A stretch of 64,000 nucleotides of DNA, taken from the NCBI GenBank assembly GCA_029961685.1, contig JARWKL010000004.1:47687824-47751823 (forward strand), given 5' to 3'. This stretch comes from Aristolochia californica (lineage: Eukaryota; Streptophyta; Magnoliopsida; Piperales; Aristolochiaceae). The stretch's first letter is position 1; the number at the start of each line of letters is the position of its first letter. Shown one piece after another: positions 49,901 to 62,153 of this stretch. The position numbers were made by a program, and so were the translations under genes. The notes under the pieces are model-generated. The model had not been told where the DNA came from. It ran no database searches and worked only from the letters and a program-made list of their open reading frames with translations.

Positions 49901-52035
49901 GGTTTTGCTAGAGGCCCTTGACAAAGTGTCACCAGGGATAGTTAATTGGAAGATGGCTACCAAACCTCCTATAAAAATGCCATTCAGAAAAGTAGAAAAC
50001 TGCAACCAAGTTGTGAAGATTGGGAAGCAATTAAAGTTTTCCTTGGTTAACATTGCTGGGAATGACATTGTTCAGGGAAATAAGAAACTCACACTGGGTA
50101 TTTTCCTTGATTATTGCTGACCATTTTTTTCCCATTGCTTCTTTCTTAAGAGGCATTTGATTCTCTATCATTTCTCAAGAACTTCCTTTTTTCCTTTACA
50201 CATGCTTATGTCTTCTCTTTGCTTCCAGCGTATCTGTGGCAATTGATGCGCTACAACACCCTCCAGCTTCTGAAGAATCTCAGATCTCATTCTGAAAAGA
50301 AAGAGTTTGGAGATGCAGATATTCTGAACTGGGCTAATGCCAAAGTGAAGAGTGCTGGAAGACATTCTCATATGCATAGCTTCAAGGTACTTCTTTTGAA
50401 ACTTTTGTTTTGTAAAATGTCAAGTTGAAGACTCAAAAGTGTTATTGTTGGCTTAGTCTGGTGGCTAAGAAACTAGACTTTGTCTAGGCACATTGAAATT
50501 GTGGTTTTCATTTGATGTGCCACAAGTATCATGGACAAATATTTGCTTCTCACATAGAAATTGTGGTTTATGTGCTTCATGATGCAGAATAATGGCTTTT
50601 GGTGAGTGTCATGATTTCATAAGATTGACTTTATTTCTCTTTTTCTTGTTTTTCACTATTCTGGAAACTGTTAGTGTCAATTTCTAAGTGTCTACAGTGT
50701 CAAGAAAGTTGAATTGTCAAGTAAATTTCGTTATTTTGCAGGATAAGAGTCTATCAGATGGCATCTTTTTCCTTGAACTGCTAACTTCCGTGGAACCCAG
50801 GGTTGTCAATTGGAGCCTCGTCACAAAAGGAGAGACTGGTTATTTTATGAACCTTGTTAGATTTAAAGGAGATTATTTTGTAAACCTGTCCCATATCACA
50901 AGTTGCATTTTTTTTGTGCCTAAAATTTCCTCTTTATGTATGACTGTCAAGTTGTCGTATACTGGTCTATGATATCTGAGGCATGGAAACTGACAGTGTT
51001 TCTTCATTACAGGATAGCTCATCTGCTTCATCACTTTCTAGTCCTCTTCCCTCCAATCTAAATGCTAGTGCTATTTTAATATACTCAAAACTAAAATAAA
51101 TGTAATATTAACAAAAATGATACATGTTCTAGTTTTAAATTTTTGTTATACACAGCAACACTGTAATGACAACTAGAAGATAAAACAACCAGAGGAGACA
51201 GCAACAAATGCCTACTGCAAGAAGCATATCTCTTCTCTCATCTGTGCTTTGATGTTGGCAAAATCTTTCCGGTACCTGATATTGGAAGAACGTACTTTAG
51301 ACTTCTCATTTGGTATGTTTGCCAATATATTAGATTCTTAGAGGGTTGATGCTAAACTTGAGGCATATAAACTTCTTAAGGAAAATTGCTGCTCATACCG
51401 GCTGATATGATTTATATCACTCAGATGCTACCACAAGTGGCAGTAAGTTGTATAGATACATATGCAGATACTATGAATATTAAGTTCTTGATCCAAATAC
51501 TGACATACTGGAACTGTGAAAATGTGACAATGTTAATTATTCCTTTCTTTTCCAACTTTTTTTTCCTTACATGTTTTTGTCTATGCCATGTGTCTCAAAG
51601 TAGTTTTAGTGATCTTTAAATGACGCATTTGAAAGTGGTTTCTTTTACATTTTGGTACTTTTGTTGGCAATGCAGAAGAAGAAAAAAGGATGAATGCCTC
51701 CTATATAATCAGTGTTGCAAGAAAGCTCGGATGCTCCATTTTTCTGCTGCCAGAAGACATAATGGAGGTCTTTCATAGATTCCGCTTGCCTCAAATTTTA
51801 GGGCTCCCAGTTGTTTGAACCTAAGAGCTTTGATATATTTTTGCAGGTCAATCAGAAGATGATGCTCACACTAACAGCAAGCATCATGTACCGGTTTTTG
51901 AACATGTCAAATGAAGAGAAGCAATCTGTGGTTTCGGACAGTGAAAGTGTCAGCTCCTTGGAGACTATCTCGAACTCCAGTGCAGATGACACTGCCTATG
52001 AGACTTCATCAACTGAAGAGAATGGAATGAGATAG
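46949..52035 (+). CDS. FIM: Fimbrin (plastin), actin-bundling protein with four calponin-homology domains
   Basis: Fourteen exons: 46949-47035, 47130-47300, 47389-47630, 47717-47888, 48555-48593, 48806-48874, 48996-49112, 49229-49440, 49648-49803, 49898-50097, 50229-50386, 50742-50838, 51676-51767 and 51847-52035. Phases close, giving 666 aa. The N-terminus [20 protein letters not shown] is diagnostic of plant fimbrins. Four CH domains follow from about residue 115 to 620: CH1 near [16 protein letters not shown] and [15 protein letters not shown]2 at [14 protein letters not shown]3 at [12 protein letters not shown] and [17 protein letters not shown]4 at [15 protein letters not shown] and [15 protein letters not shown]. 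Paired CH domains bind neighbouring filaments and bundle actin in the cytoplasm. Plant forms lack functional EF-hands, as here. The Ser/Glu-rich tail is variable in the family. The intron after 50838 has a weak GTTATT donor. No disruption seen; which FIM paralogue is not resolved. Confidence 0.95.
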
Positions 52036-53334
52036 CCATGTAAGATGATTATTGTGTAATATTTTACCTATTTCATTTATTTGATTAATTTGTATATTTT
52101 TTTCCCCTAGATTTGGCTAGTCCTATAGTTATATGTTCAAGATTCAAAAAGAGATTTTTCCTTATATATGCAAATGTAGGACGATTTTGGGTTGGTCTGT
52201 TTTGGTTGCCAGGATGCATTTTTCATGTAAAAATATATGTTGGAATGTAGTATCAGGTTTTAATATTTTTCTAATGTATTTTATTTTATTCTAAACCCAC
52301 TTGATTATATGAAAGACTTCAAAAGAAAAGTTCTGGTTTTTAAATCCCAAATCAGAGGTTGATATTTAAAGCTTGAGCTTTGAAGTGTCCTAAAAGAGGC
52401 TGTAAGTTGGAATTTTTTCAAAAAGAAAATTTCAGTTGAATAATTGGTTCCAATTGAAGAGCAAACAGAGACGATAAAAATTGTTGCTTGTGATTTTGCA
52501 TTTTCGAATCCAAATTGACTGCAAATTGTCATTACAGATATTTACTTGCTGGGTGTAGAGTTTTTTTTTTCTCTTGAACAAGAGTAATTATTCTTTGAGG
52601 TTGGGTGTCAGTAGTGAAATCAGTCACAGTGTGAAAAATGATTAACTTACCTTCCCCTCTTATAAAATAAAAAGATAAGAAAAAAGCAAGTCTTTTTCCA
52701 TGAAGAATATCCGGTGCCTACAAAAGAATTTAAACATTCACCAGGAAAAATCATTTGAAAGACAGGAGCGAAAGAGTGATCAAGATCGTTTGTTCCTAAA
52801 TATTTTTCCTAAGAGAGGTTTATTGCGAGTTAAAAAACCGTGGTTAGCATATGTTAAACGCATGAATTCTAAAAAGAAAAATTAGCACCTACTCTAAAGA
52901 ACAATTTAAAAAAAAAAAAAAGAGAAGATTTTTACACGAAGTTGCAGCCAGTCAAAAATGGCAGTTGTGAGAGCGATGGAAACCAAACCCACAATGGTTT
53001 GTCTCTTCTCCGTGACCCTTATTTCTCAGTAGCCGCCTCTCCCGCTCGCGTGGGCTATCCACGTTTGACACCCTGCCCTCGAGTTCACAGGCTCTCGAGA
53101 GTCTTCGATGGATTTAGCAAGGGAGACTGAGAAACTAATCAGTACCAAGCTTCACTGGAGCCGCCGCTCTCGCTCACGTGGGCTATCCATGTTTTTCTTC
53201 TGATCTTACTTCTTCGTCCCAGATACTATATATAGTTCTACCAGTCTCCACGACGGCCCAAACTCATCGATCATCGTCTTTCTGCAGTGTTACTACTCCT
53301 TTTAACTGTGGGACTAGAAAGAGGTGAGGAAGAG
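52036..53334. other. Intergenic region between fimbrin and the O-methyltransferase
   Basis: This contains the fimbrin 3' UTR and, near its right end, the promoter of the next gene. Two related GC-rich stretches (about 53027-53062 and 53157-53192, both with CGCTC and GTGGGCTATCCA) form a short diverged direct repeat. Confidence 0.5.
53226..53235 (+). promoter_or_regulatory. TATA box of the O-methyltransferase gene
   Basis: CTATATATAG matches the plant TATA consensus and lies about 108 bp before the ATG at 53335, leaving room for a leader of roughly 75 bp. Confidence 0.65.
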
Positions 53335-54491
53335 ATGAACCTAAAGGGGAAAGAAGATGTAGGAGAGGTGGAAGCTCAAGCTCAGCTATGGAAGTACATC
53401 TATGGCTTCGCCGAAACGCTAGTCCTCCGATGTGCAGTAGAGATGAGTCTTGCGGACATTATCAACAATAACGGCGGACCCATCTCCCTCCCTCAATTGG
53501 CGTCCGGTCTCCCCTTTCCCGAAGCGAACCCCGATGCCCTGTATCGAGTGATGCGGTTCTTGGTCCATTTGAAGATTTTCAACGAACAGGAGAACCAAAG
53601 CGGTGAAAAACTTTACGGGTTGGAGCCAGCAGGTAAGCTGCTGCTCCGAGACGCAGAGAAGACCATGGCGCCCATCATTCTTGGGGGTGCCCATAAGGAC
53701 TTCACTTTGCCGTGGCATAATATGAAAGATGGGTTAACAAAGGATGGCGCCACCGCGTTCGAGAAGACCATGGGTATGACCTTATGGGATTACTTGGCTG
53801 GTGACCCTTCAAGGAGTAAAATGTTCAATGAAGTGATGGCTTGTGAGACGAAGCTCCTTACCAGCTCACTTGTTCAAGGCTGCTACCAGATGTTTAAAGG
53901 GCTGGAGTCTATAGTAGACGTTGGTGGAGGCAACGGCACCACCATTAAAGCCATATCGAAGGCCTTCCCTCATCTGAAGTGCACAGTGTTCGACCTTCCT
54001 CATGTCATCTCTGGCTCTCCAGAGATCCCCGGCGTGGACAGGGTTCCCGGAGACGTGTTCGAGTCCGTACCAGCTGCCCAAGCCATTCTGCTCAAGGTAA
54101 GACAGTACTTTCTACACATTTTAGATTTGAAACGCGAAAACAACTTGCAGAAGTTGTCCGGAACACGTAACGTGATTAACAAAGTTTGCCGCAGCTGGTG
54201 TTGCACGACTGGAGCGACGAGGACTGTGTGAAGATTCTGAGCCGATGCAAGGAAGCAGTGCCGCGGAACGGCGGGAAGGTGATCATCGTGGATGTAGTGT
54301 CCGATGCGGAGGCAGAGCACCCATTTAGCAAGCCGAGAATGGTGTTGGACATCGACATGCTTGTGTTCACTGGTGGGAGAGAGAGGACAGAGGAGGACTG
54401 GAAGAGGTTGCTGCTCAAGGCTGGGTACAGAGGATGCCAGATAAGGCACATAGAAGCCATACAATCTGTGATTGAGGCCTACCCTTATTAG
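53335..54491 (+). CDS. Plant SAM-dependent O-methyltransferase (COMT/ASMT-like, type I)
   Basis: Two exons, 53335-54096 and 54195-54491, phase 0, 352 aa. The N-terminal dimerisation domain (about residues 1-100) starts AQAQLWKYIYGFAETLVLRC. The SAM site is VDVGGGNGTT near residue 200, followed by FDLPHVI and the PGDVFESVP motif. The catalytic His sits in LHDWSDEDC at the start of exon 2, and RTEEDWKRLL supplies the usual second acidic residue. These enzymes methylate hydroxyls of phenylpropanoids, flavonoids, alkaloids or N-acetylserotonin in the cytosol. Substrate cannot be read from sequence; the overall pattern is nearest to norcoclaurine/xanthohumol-type and ASMT-like enzymes rather than lignin COMT. 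The single intron just before the catalytic His is typical of the family. A TATA box lies upstream. Confidence 0.92.
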
Positions 54492-55205
54492 CGACCACGG
54501 TCTCTCTTGGCTTCCGTTTTGCCTGCTCGGGTATTTTTGTTCCAGAAATGAATCAACTCAAGGTGGAAAGGCAGGTGGTGGTGAAGTTTGTTTTAGTAGA
54601 TGTGTATGACATAAAAAACGATTCTGATAATGGATTTTGATCATCGTTTGTATGCCACAGAACGCATTAGGATCTGCTTATTCTTTTCTCAAGTTTGTAC
54701 TTGTGGTGCCAAAATCAAACTGTTTTTAGCTCTCTTACACTGCAGTTCAATGAAATCCATTTCACATGGGGTTTTCTGGGAGGATATTTATGCTCAGGAT
54801 TAGCTTTTCATCCACCTCTCACTGCATCAAATTTGACAACAGTGGAGCGTTTGATGAAGATACAAACCCTAATAAATTGGCACGAAACAGAAGACCCTTT
54901 TTCTAATGGACGGTGTTTTTTGAATGAAATGAACGAGTGGGACGGCCTTAGTTATCGGCGTCCGGTCAAAACTCAATTGAGAGTGCTGCGGATGCTTCGA
55001 AGTGGCACCCACCCCCTACTAGAAATTAGGATTTAGTGTTCGAGTCTTCCCTTCTGGTCATAGTTCCTAATATTGATGAGATCTTCGCTATTTTTTATAC
55101 AGGAAATGCTCGGTGCTGGAAACTCGAGATACATAGCCAACTGTTGTAATAATCAAATAAATTGGAAAAAGGAAAATAAAATTCTTGAACTCTAATCAGG
55201 TACTA
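54492..55205. other. Intergenic region between convergent loci
   Basis: Contains 3' UTR sequence; no supported feature. Confidence 0.4.
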
Positions 55206-57008
55206 TCATTCCTTTGTTGATGCCGAGATGTCCATCAACAAGGAGTGCAGACTGCGAGTTTCAGTGAGAAAATATTGCTGATCAAATAGGGCAGACACAA
55301 CTGCAATGCCTTTCAGATTTGGGACACCCAGCTCCATGACAGAACCTGCATTGCCTTTATTTATACCTTCAATTGCCACCACAGGCAACTTTGAAGATGA
55401 ACAAAGTGCCTTAAGGCCGTCTAGACCGATAGTTTGGTTGTTCGACTTAGTAGTTGTTGGGAAGACCCCACCACAGCCAGTGTAATCAGCACCATCAAGC
55501 CACACATGGTCAGCTTGTTCCAGTGTTTTGCATAACACCCCAATAATTTTATTGGACCCCAAAAGTTTGCAAACCTTATTAGCAGGCATATCTGATTGGC
55601 CAACATGGACGCCATCTGCATCACAAGCAAGTGCAACATCCACTCGATCATTTATTAGAAGAGCAATGCAATTGGACTGGCACATCTTCTTGCATGCCTC
55701 AGCTGCCTCCAAAAGGTCGAGTGTCTCAGCCTCCTTTTCTCTGTAAAGGTATCTCTTTTGGCTAGGGAATTCCTCAAGTATTTAAACTTAATATCTTACA
55801 TGTCAAGGGACAACTCAGGTAAATGATACAAGGATCTACGAAGTCATAAAACCACCTGAGTTGGATGATAGTGGCACCACCATCTATGGCAGCTTTGACA
55901 ACATCAGTAATACAGGGGTCCCACTTCTTATTCATTCTTGAGTCCATCACCGCATATAAGAATAAACTGTTGGGATCCCAAGTGCTGTCCTCTATATGAT
56001 CTGACTACATGATTTTTAAGCTTGAATAGATGATCCAAGGGTCCCTGAGGCCCACAACCTATGACCATGACTCTGCTATGCAGAAGTGCACTCCCAACAA
56101 AACGCTTGGCCTCCAGTATTAAGGCAATGGATTTTCAAACACAAGTTGGTTGACCACCAGTCAAACTAGGAATTTTGCAACAAAAAAATACAATTCTGCA
56201 GCATGGATATCACGAAGCACCATCTAAGTGTATGATAGATCTATAGTACCTACATATGAAATGCTAGTACGTAGAGCTAATTGTTTATAGAAGAAGTTGA
56301 AAATGCAGGGCATGCTAGGGGGCTCCTACCATGGTTGTCTTTGAAGATTAAAATCACTGGAGATTAAAGGGAACGAATTTACTTCATTTTACATAGGACA
56401 TCTAGAGTATTGGCTGCAGCTCAGTGGTCTTGTTGGGGCTTTCTAGATTGAGATCTCAGGGTTAGAGCCTCACTAGGCCTAGGTTAGAAAAACCAAAACA
56501 TGAATTTTGGTCTCCAGGTTACACCCTCACTAGGACATCTACTAATGAAGGAGTACCTCTGAACTAAGATTTTGTCTAAGATATATTGATAGATAAACAT
56601 GGGCCCAATAGCTAGTCCCTTGTGTGACAAGCTAAGAAGACCATGAACAGCTGAATATGTCATAGCTGTAGAAATTATATTGCAATTCATTGGATCAGAG
56701 CCCATACACATGATATAGATAATAAGGGCCAGAGGCCTAATCATGATAAGGATTCTATCGGACCTGTTGAACACACAAAAAAAACATAAAAGAACTCCAA
56801 GTGAACATCCTATGTAAGCTTCACAAGATATATGAAGGATTGTGTTAAACTCATTATACAAACTCTTTTCACATAATTTCAACCAAAATGCAACTATTCA
56901 GGTGGTGGTTCTTGAGGCAATGCCTAAGTGAGCACTGTAAGCGCATTACTAAATTATGCAGCTTCTCTATTTAAGCGGAATTAGAAGCTCTCAAGCTCAA
57001 GTATGACA

Positions 57009-57253
57009 TATCAAAACATCAGAACTCCAATAACACAGAAGCCAACCTCAAAATCCAACAAATTTCAAAGTCAGAAGGAATAGAACATAATTTTTATTTT
57101 TTTTAAATAGTGAATGATTTTTATTGTTAAAGTATCGAAACATCAGAACTCCATTAACACAGACGCCAACCTCAAAATCCGGCAAATTTCCAAGTCTCAG
57201 AAGGAATAGAACATAATTTTTTTTTAAATAGTGAATGATTTTTATTGTTAAAA
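57009..57253. repeat. Two-copy tandem duplication, about 124 bp unit
   Basis: 57009-57132 and 57133-57253 share long blocks (CATCAGAACTCCA, CCAACCTCAAAATCC, TAGTGAATGATTTTTATTG) with scattered differences. The unit includes the A-rich tail of the adjoining LINE fragment, so it probably arose after that insertion. It lies in an intron of the TH1 pseudogene. Confidence 0.85.
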
Positions 57254-57460
57254 TAAAAGGCAAAGCCCCGGAACTCCAAAATAGGAAGGAATAAAAAAAA
57301 GAACAAGTTAAGGGGGATTTATGTTCACAACAAGGTGTTGGAGCATGGATCCCCCCTTGGCTAAGCCATCCACAACACCATTGGCAGATCAAAATACATG
57401 GATCCAATTAATCTGGGAACAATCACGAAGATCAAAAATTTGGTGGCGAATTGAGAGCAA
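57222..57460 (-). mobile_element. LINE 3' fragment with RNase H-like tail (1)
   Basis: The minus strand reads IFDLRDCSQINWIHVF, stop, SANGVVDGLAKGG, the C-terminal RNase H-like domain of plant L1-type LINEs (usual form: WxxVxRSANxVADxLAK). An A-rich tail follows on the sense strand at about 57222-57250. It is 5' truncated and has stops. Confidence 0.7.
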
Positions 57461-58027
57461 CATGAAGACATGAAGCATTTAAATCCTTCCTTGGAGCAAC
57501 ACTATGAATACTGCAGACAGCTCACATAAAGCAAATTTTATACATCCCCCATTCTCGATCCATATGCAAGGTAAAGCAAGGCTTCTCATATTTTCTCCTC
57601 TTTCATGCTACTAGTCAGCAAGGTATTACAAATAAGATTGGAAACATTTTGAACATTCTCAGGTAATATAATCAAGTCAAAACCCAAGAAAATCCTGAAA
57701 TTTGAAAGCCCTAAAATCAAAATAAATCAAGAATTACCTGAACAGCAAGCAGCATTGGAGAACCTTTTGCTAATTCAGCTGCTATACAAGATGCCAAAGT
57801 GCATCTTGTCTCGTGAGTGTTACGGGCTTTTATGCGAGATACACGGAACTCATGACACTGTTTCCCTATACAACCAACTGGCAAAGTCATTTAAGGGGCA
57901 GTTCAATTGCTTGCTTTTGACACATTTCTAGCATATCCACTTGGAACTTTAAATATACAGGAAGCCAATTTCAATGGAAAATTAAACTCAGTTTATTAGA
58001 GATTGATAACTCCATTGTATTGCATCT

Positions 58028-58400
58028 TGTTTTCTTTTCTTTTTTTCTTTTTTTTTAAATGATGCTGATTTTTATTAAGACAAACGCTCAAAAGAGCAAT
58101 TTACAAAGGAGGGAAACCTTCCTAAACAATGAGAGATTGCTGGGAAGTTCCAAATTTTGCCAATTTATCAGCCAAAGAGTTGGCTGATCTAGGAATGAGA
58201 TTCCAATTGCAATGAGTAGAAGATAAAATGTTAGCAATACCATCAGTGATGGGCTAGTGGCGCCAAAGGGGGAAACTGTCTTTGGAACACTAACTAATAA
58301 CCGTTTTCGAGTCGCCTTCAATAACTGTAACCACTGACTTGAACTCAAGCCACTGAGTAGCCCTTGAGATTTTATGTAAAAAATTAGTATACAAATGATA
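58028..58400 (-). mobile_element. LINE 3' fragment with RNase H-like tail (2)
   Basis: The minus strand reads QWLEFKSVVTVIEGDSKTVI, then DGIANILSSTHCNWNLIPRS and ANSLADKLAKFGTSQQSL, again the RNase H-like end of a plant LINE. A poly-A tail lies on the sense strand (T-rich at 58028-58056 on the plus strand). It is truncated at the 5' side and carries stops. It lies in an intron of the TH1 pseudogene. Confidence 0.78.
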
Positions 58401-59085
58401 GTTTGAAACTAGAAACTAAATACAAGTAGTGAATTCTGATTGTTGTATAGCTACCCTGATGGAAAGATGATAAGCAACAGTCAACAGGATAAAGGGATGG
58501 CACACAACCTCATTTTCATAGTTAAAAGAAAAGAACATAAAGACATTTTCTATTCTAAAAGTACATCAATATAAATATATAGTACAACATGTGGTATGAT
58601 GCACATAACATAAAAGAAGATTAGAAAGTTTCCATACTCTGAGATTTGGGGAAAGCTTTAAAAAGAAAAGGAAAAGGCAGAAGGGGAGAAAGAGAGATAC
58701 TTAGGGCCCAAATGATGAATGCACCTTGCTGCATGACACATATCAGCTACAGTTTCCAGCCGTAACCCACTGAGTAATGCTGCTGCTTCTTTCAAGTTCA
58801 GTGTAACAATATCAGCCATAGGAAGAAGCTCGTCCCTGCAGTACGAAATTCGTAGAATCAAAGCTATTTGCATCCCCCTACACATAAAGCCTTAATCATT
58901 GGACACCCACTTTTGCAGTTCAAAACAACAGAGTTTATGCATCAGCCATATGCCAAATTCTCCCCATTCATGTATCATCCCTTGTCATCCAGATATAGAA
59001 ACTTATGGTCATAATGGATGGCAAAAAGTCAACAACTGTTTCTATCAATTTATGTCTGAGGGTGAGTATGCGTGTGTTTGCCAGT

Positions 59086-59088
<3 letters not shown>

Positions 59089-59121
<33 letters not shown>
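59089..59121. repeat. (AG)n microsatellite
   Basis: About 16 AG units in an intron of the TH1 pseudogene. Confidence 0.93.
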
Positions 59122-59124
<3 letters not shown>

Positions 59125-61144
59125 AAAAATGAACTATTTGTACATGGTCATAGACAGTCAATTTTGTTGTTAGGACATGCTTCTTGAGGACTCAAACATC
59201 AAATACAAGTGAGACAATAAGGTAGAGCACATCCACATTTTGAGATCTGATTCATTCATTAAGATGGAAAGGATACAGCACAGCATGTAGGTTTTATTTA
59301 AAGACTTGTTGCTATTACAGGAAGTTCATGGTATACATATCACAAGACAAGCGACAGCACATTATATACAAAGGGAATGTATATGAAACAGAGGCAGGCC
59401 ATCATGTGCAACACTAAAAATTCATACTGTTTACTTTAACATGGGCAATAGAGTCATACCTAATTCCAGCAAGGGTAGCTGTCATTAAATTCACAAAGGC
59501 CAGTCAACTTGATATTCAGAAGAAATTTTGATTACTTTGAATCTTTTGAGATAACAGAGCATGCCTTGGACTGGGAACTCCCTGAGGCTTTGGCACAGAA
59601 CTCTGAGTATACTAAGGGATGGAAGCAAGCCAGTTTTTACCTGAAGATTATCCAAAATTCAATTCTTGTTTTGCCCACACAAGCTACAAATTTAAATGCC
59701 AACCAACTTATGGTGAAATGAATGGTACCTGGACAATTTCAGACATTTTTTTAGATGTGGACAATACTTTCAACCACCCAAACTTTCAGTCTTAATCCTT
59801 AATTTTATATTATATAAGACTCGGGGCATCAATTTTCAACGAAAACAAAAACAAAAAAAAACAGACTTTGAGAAAAAGTTTACATAGTGAAGGAGATAAC
59901 AACTGAATTTTTAGTTTTGCTTATACTCGATATGACTATATTTAATCTTATTAAATAGCTCTGGGTCTACTTCCAAATGCCACCTTTTCTGCGTCTTCGA
60001 TCCAATTATTGAAAAGAGTTGCTAATTTTTAAACTGTCCTGTTAATGACTACATGATTGTGGCAACCGTTCCAGCAATATAAGGAAGATTGTATCAGTAA
60101 TCTCTCCCATCAAGGGACCTTCAATTCAGCCAGCCAGAAATGTTTGTCCATGTGCATGAAGCAAGTCTATTGATCGTGCAAGTGGATGAGCTCTCAAAGT
60201 TATATATAACAATTTGCAATATTGTACCTGAAAGAAAATGAAATTTTCAAGTGACTTACCACATCAACTTCCATATCAGACACTACAGAACTCAATCGTA
60301 GAGCAACAAAGTCCTCCGGCACCGGATGAACTCCCTTGTACAACAAAGAAGACAGTTCCAACAGCCTCAACGCTTTTCCACTACAGCAGGTGACGGTTTG
60401 CACCCTCTTATTACCTTCTTATGTTTTTTCGCTTTTAATTTGCGTTACCGTAATTGTACCACAACGCACTGATTACTCGGTAGAAACTATTGGAGATAAA
60501 TTATAAAAGAAGTGCCTGAACTCTAACCGTGTTCTGAGCAGTAACTGCAGTTATCACAGACGAACAGTAGACACCAAGCGCCCTGCAGACATTTAAGTGA
60601 GCTTGAATTCCGGCACCAGCTCCCGAGTCTGAACCAGCGACGGTCAACACACGGGGAACCGTTCTATTACAGTTCCCATTTTTTTCCGCAGTTGCAACAA
60701 GGACAAAGTTCTGGGCGACATTACTTTTTTCATCGTCGCCATCGAAAATTCGACAATAATCAAACCAACAAGAGCCTTCCGGTTTCACAATTAATAACTC
60801 TAGAAATACAAAACTTCAATCTTTGGAGAGTGAGGAAAGGATGTTATACACCAGAAAACAATTATGTTGGAAAGACACAAGACGGGAAACGTAGAAATCA
60901 AACAGAAGATAAAAACGGAGAGGAAGGAGGATGAGCACGACACGCTCACCTGAATCAGAAGGGCAAAAGAAGGCGTCGCAGCGGATAAAAATTCAATATT
61001 TTCGAGGGCGCCATCCTCGCTTTGAAGAGGGGATGACCGTCGCGGCCGAGTGACAACGAGTCGGGTGATCGAGTTTGGGAGTTGGGTCACGGGTTCGTGT
61101 TTTTCCGATTTTGTGGGCCAAGTTTGTGGTAACCGGGTTAGCAT

Positions 61145-62153
61145 TAGTAGAACCTTTACCTCTCCAAACTCAAAGCTATTTTTCTACCAAAAAAATATCA
61201 AAAGTTATCTATCTTAAAAATAATAGAAGGTAATATATGTGGGATGAATTAGAATTAATTCCATGATTTTTTTATAAGGATAAATAAATAGATAATAATT
61301 TAAAAAATTTAACATAACCCAAGTCCAGTTTAATTTGATAAAAATACCTAATAATAGGAAATTTCAAATAACGTGTCATGTATTAAAAAAATTATGAACT
61401 ACATTGATATTTATTTTCTTTATTTAAAAATAATAATATATTTTTATTTATATAGTATAAATTATCATAACCCAATCATGGTTATGTGACCCAGTATCGA
61501 GAAGCTCAGAACCAAGAAAATCTGATCCGGTTCACAGCGAATTCGATTTAATTCACCAGAAAATAACAAGTCAGCTGAAACTTCAAACGAGTCGCAAGGA
61601 ACCAAATCAAAGGGAGAGTTGGGCTTTGAGTCTTGCTAATTTTGCAAGTAAAGCTGATTCAGGCAGGGTCCGAGATGATCAAATGACTGCCTATTTAAAA
61701 ATCTGGATCAACTTCAAACCGGTTATAGAGTCGACTCAGCGAGTCCAGAACCATATCTTTGCCTTACCAGTCATCACTTCCGAGTAGGCGAGGGATTCCG
61801 GATTTCTGAAGCAAAGGAGCCACGTGATGGTGCCGCGAAACGAAAGGAGGAGAGACATGATTCCGCAGTTCAACGATAACTAGTATTTCTTTATTGCGAA
61901 TCACAGATACTCGGTTTGGATTCATTGGATCGCTCCAATCAAATACTAAAACATTTCTCTGCGTGTCACGTTATCAGGAGTGGAGTCGTCACAGTGATTT
62001 TATGATTAATGTTAACTTTCACACCTGCACGGTCTACACAGTTCAGTTCGGAGACGAAGCCCTTCAGGAGCTCTTCATTCACCTCCTTTTCTTTCGTTCT
62101 CTAGCAGCAAGCAATGTCTGGGCTCCGTTTCTTTCACTGCGCTTCAACTCAAA
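61145..62153. other. Divergent intergenic region between TH1 pseudogene and PWD
   Basis: Very AT-rich at 61180-61460, then more balanced; the right part is presumably the PWD promoter and leader. No supported ORF or RNA gene. Confidence 0.4.

Larger units (their letters stand above)
55206..61144 (-). pseudogene. TH1: Decayed TH1 (bifunctional HMP-P kinase / thiamine-phosphate synthase)
   Basis: Minus-strand blocks: 60950-61144 (start), 60528-60710, 60260-60334, 59460-59640, 58701-58835, 57738-57865, 55856-56110 and 55206-55740. ThiD part: [73 protein letters not shown]. ThiE part: [48 protein letters not shown]. Damage: the block at 59460-59640 hits a stop and lacks the conserved DPVMVSTSG. 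The exon with VLVKGGD is not found. GTGC in the kinase anion hole reads ETRC. A one-base shift near 55971-55980 splits LFKLKNH from LFLYAVMD. ThiE AIGGI reads AIEGI. TH1 makes thiamine phosphate in plastids. A functional product is unlikely; sequencing error cannot explain all changes. Confidence 0.8.

Noticed and set aside
54000..54464. 154-codon reverse ORF
   Set aside because: Shadow of the O-methyltransferase, whose motifs fix the coding strand.
55970..55980. TH1 frameshift as a simple sequencing error
   Set aside because: An error could explain this one base, but not the independent stop in the ThiD exon, the missing exon and several active-site substitutions.
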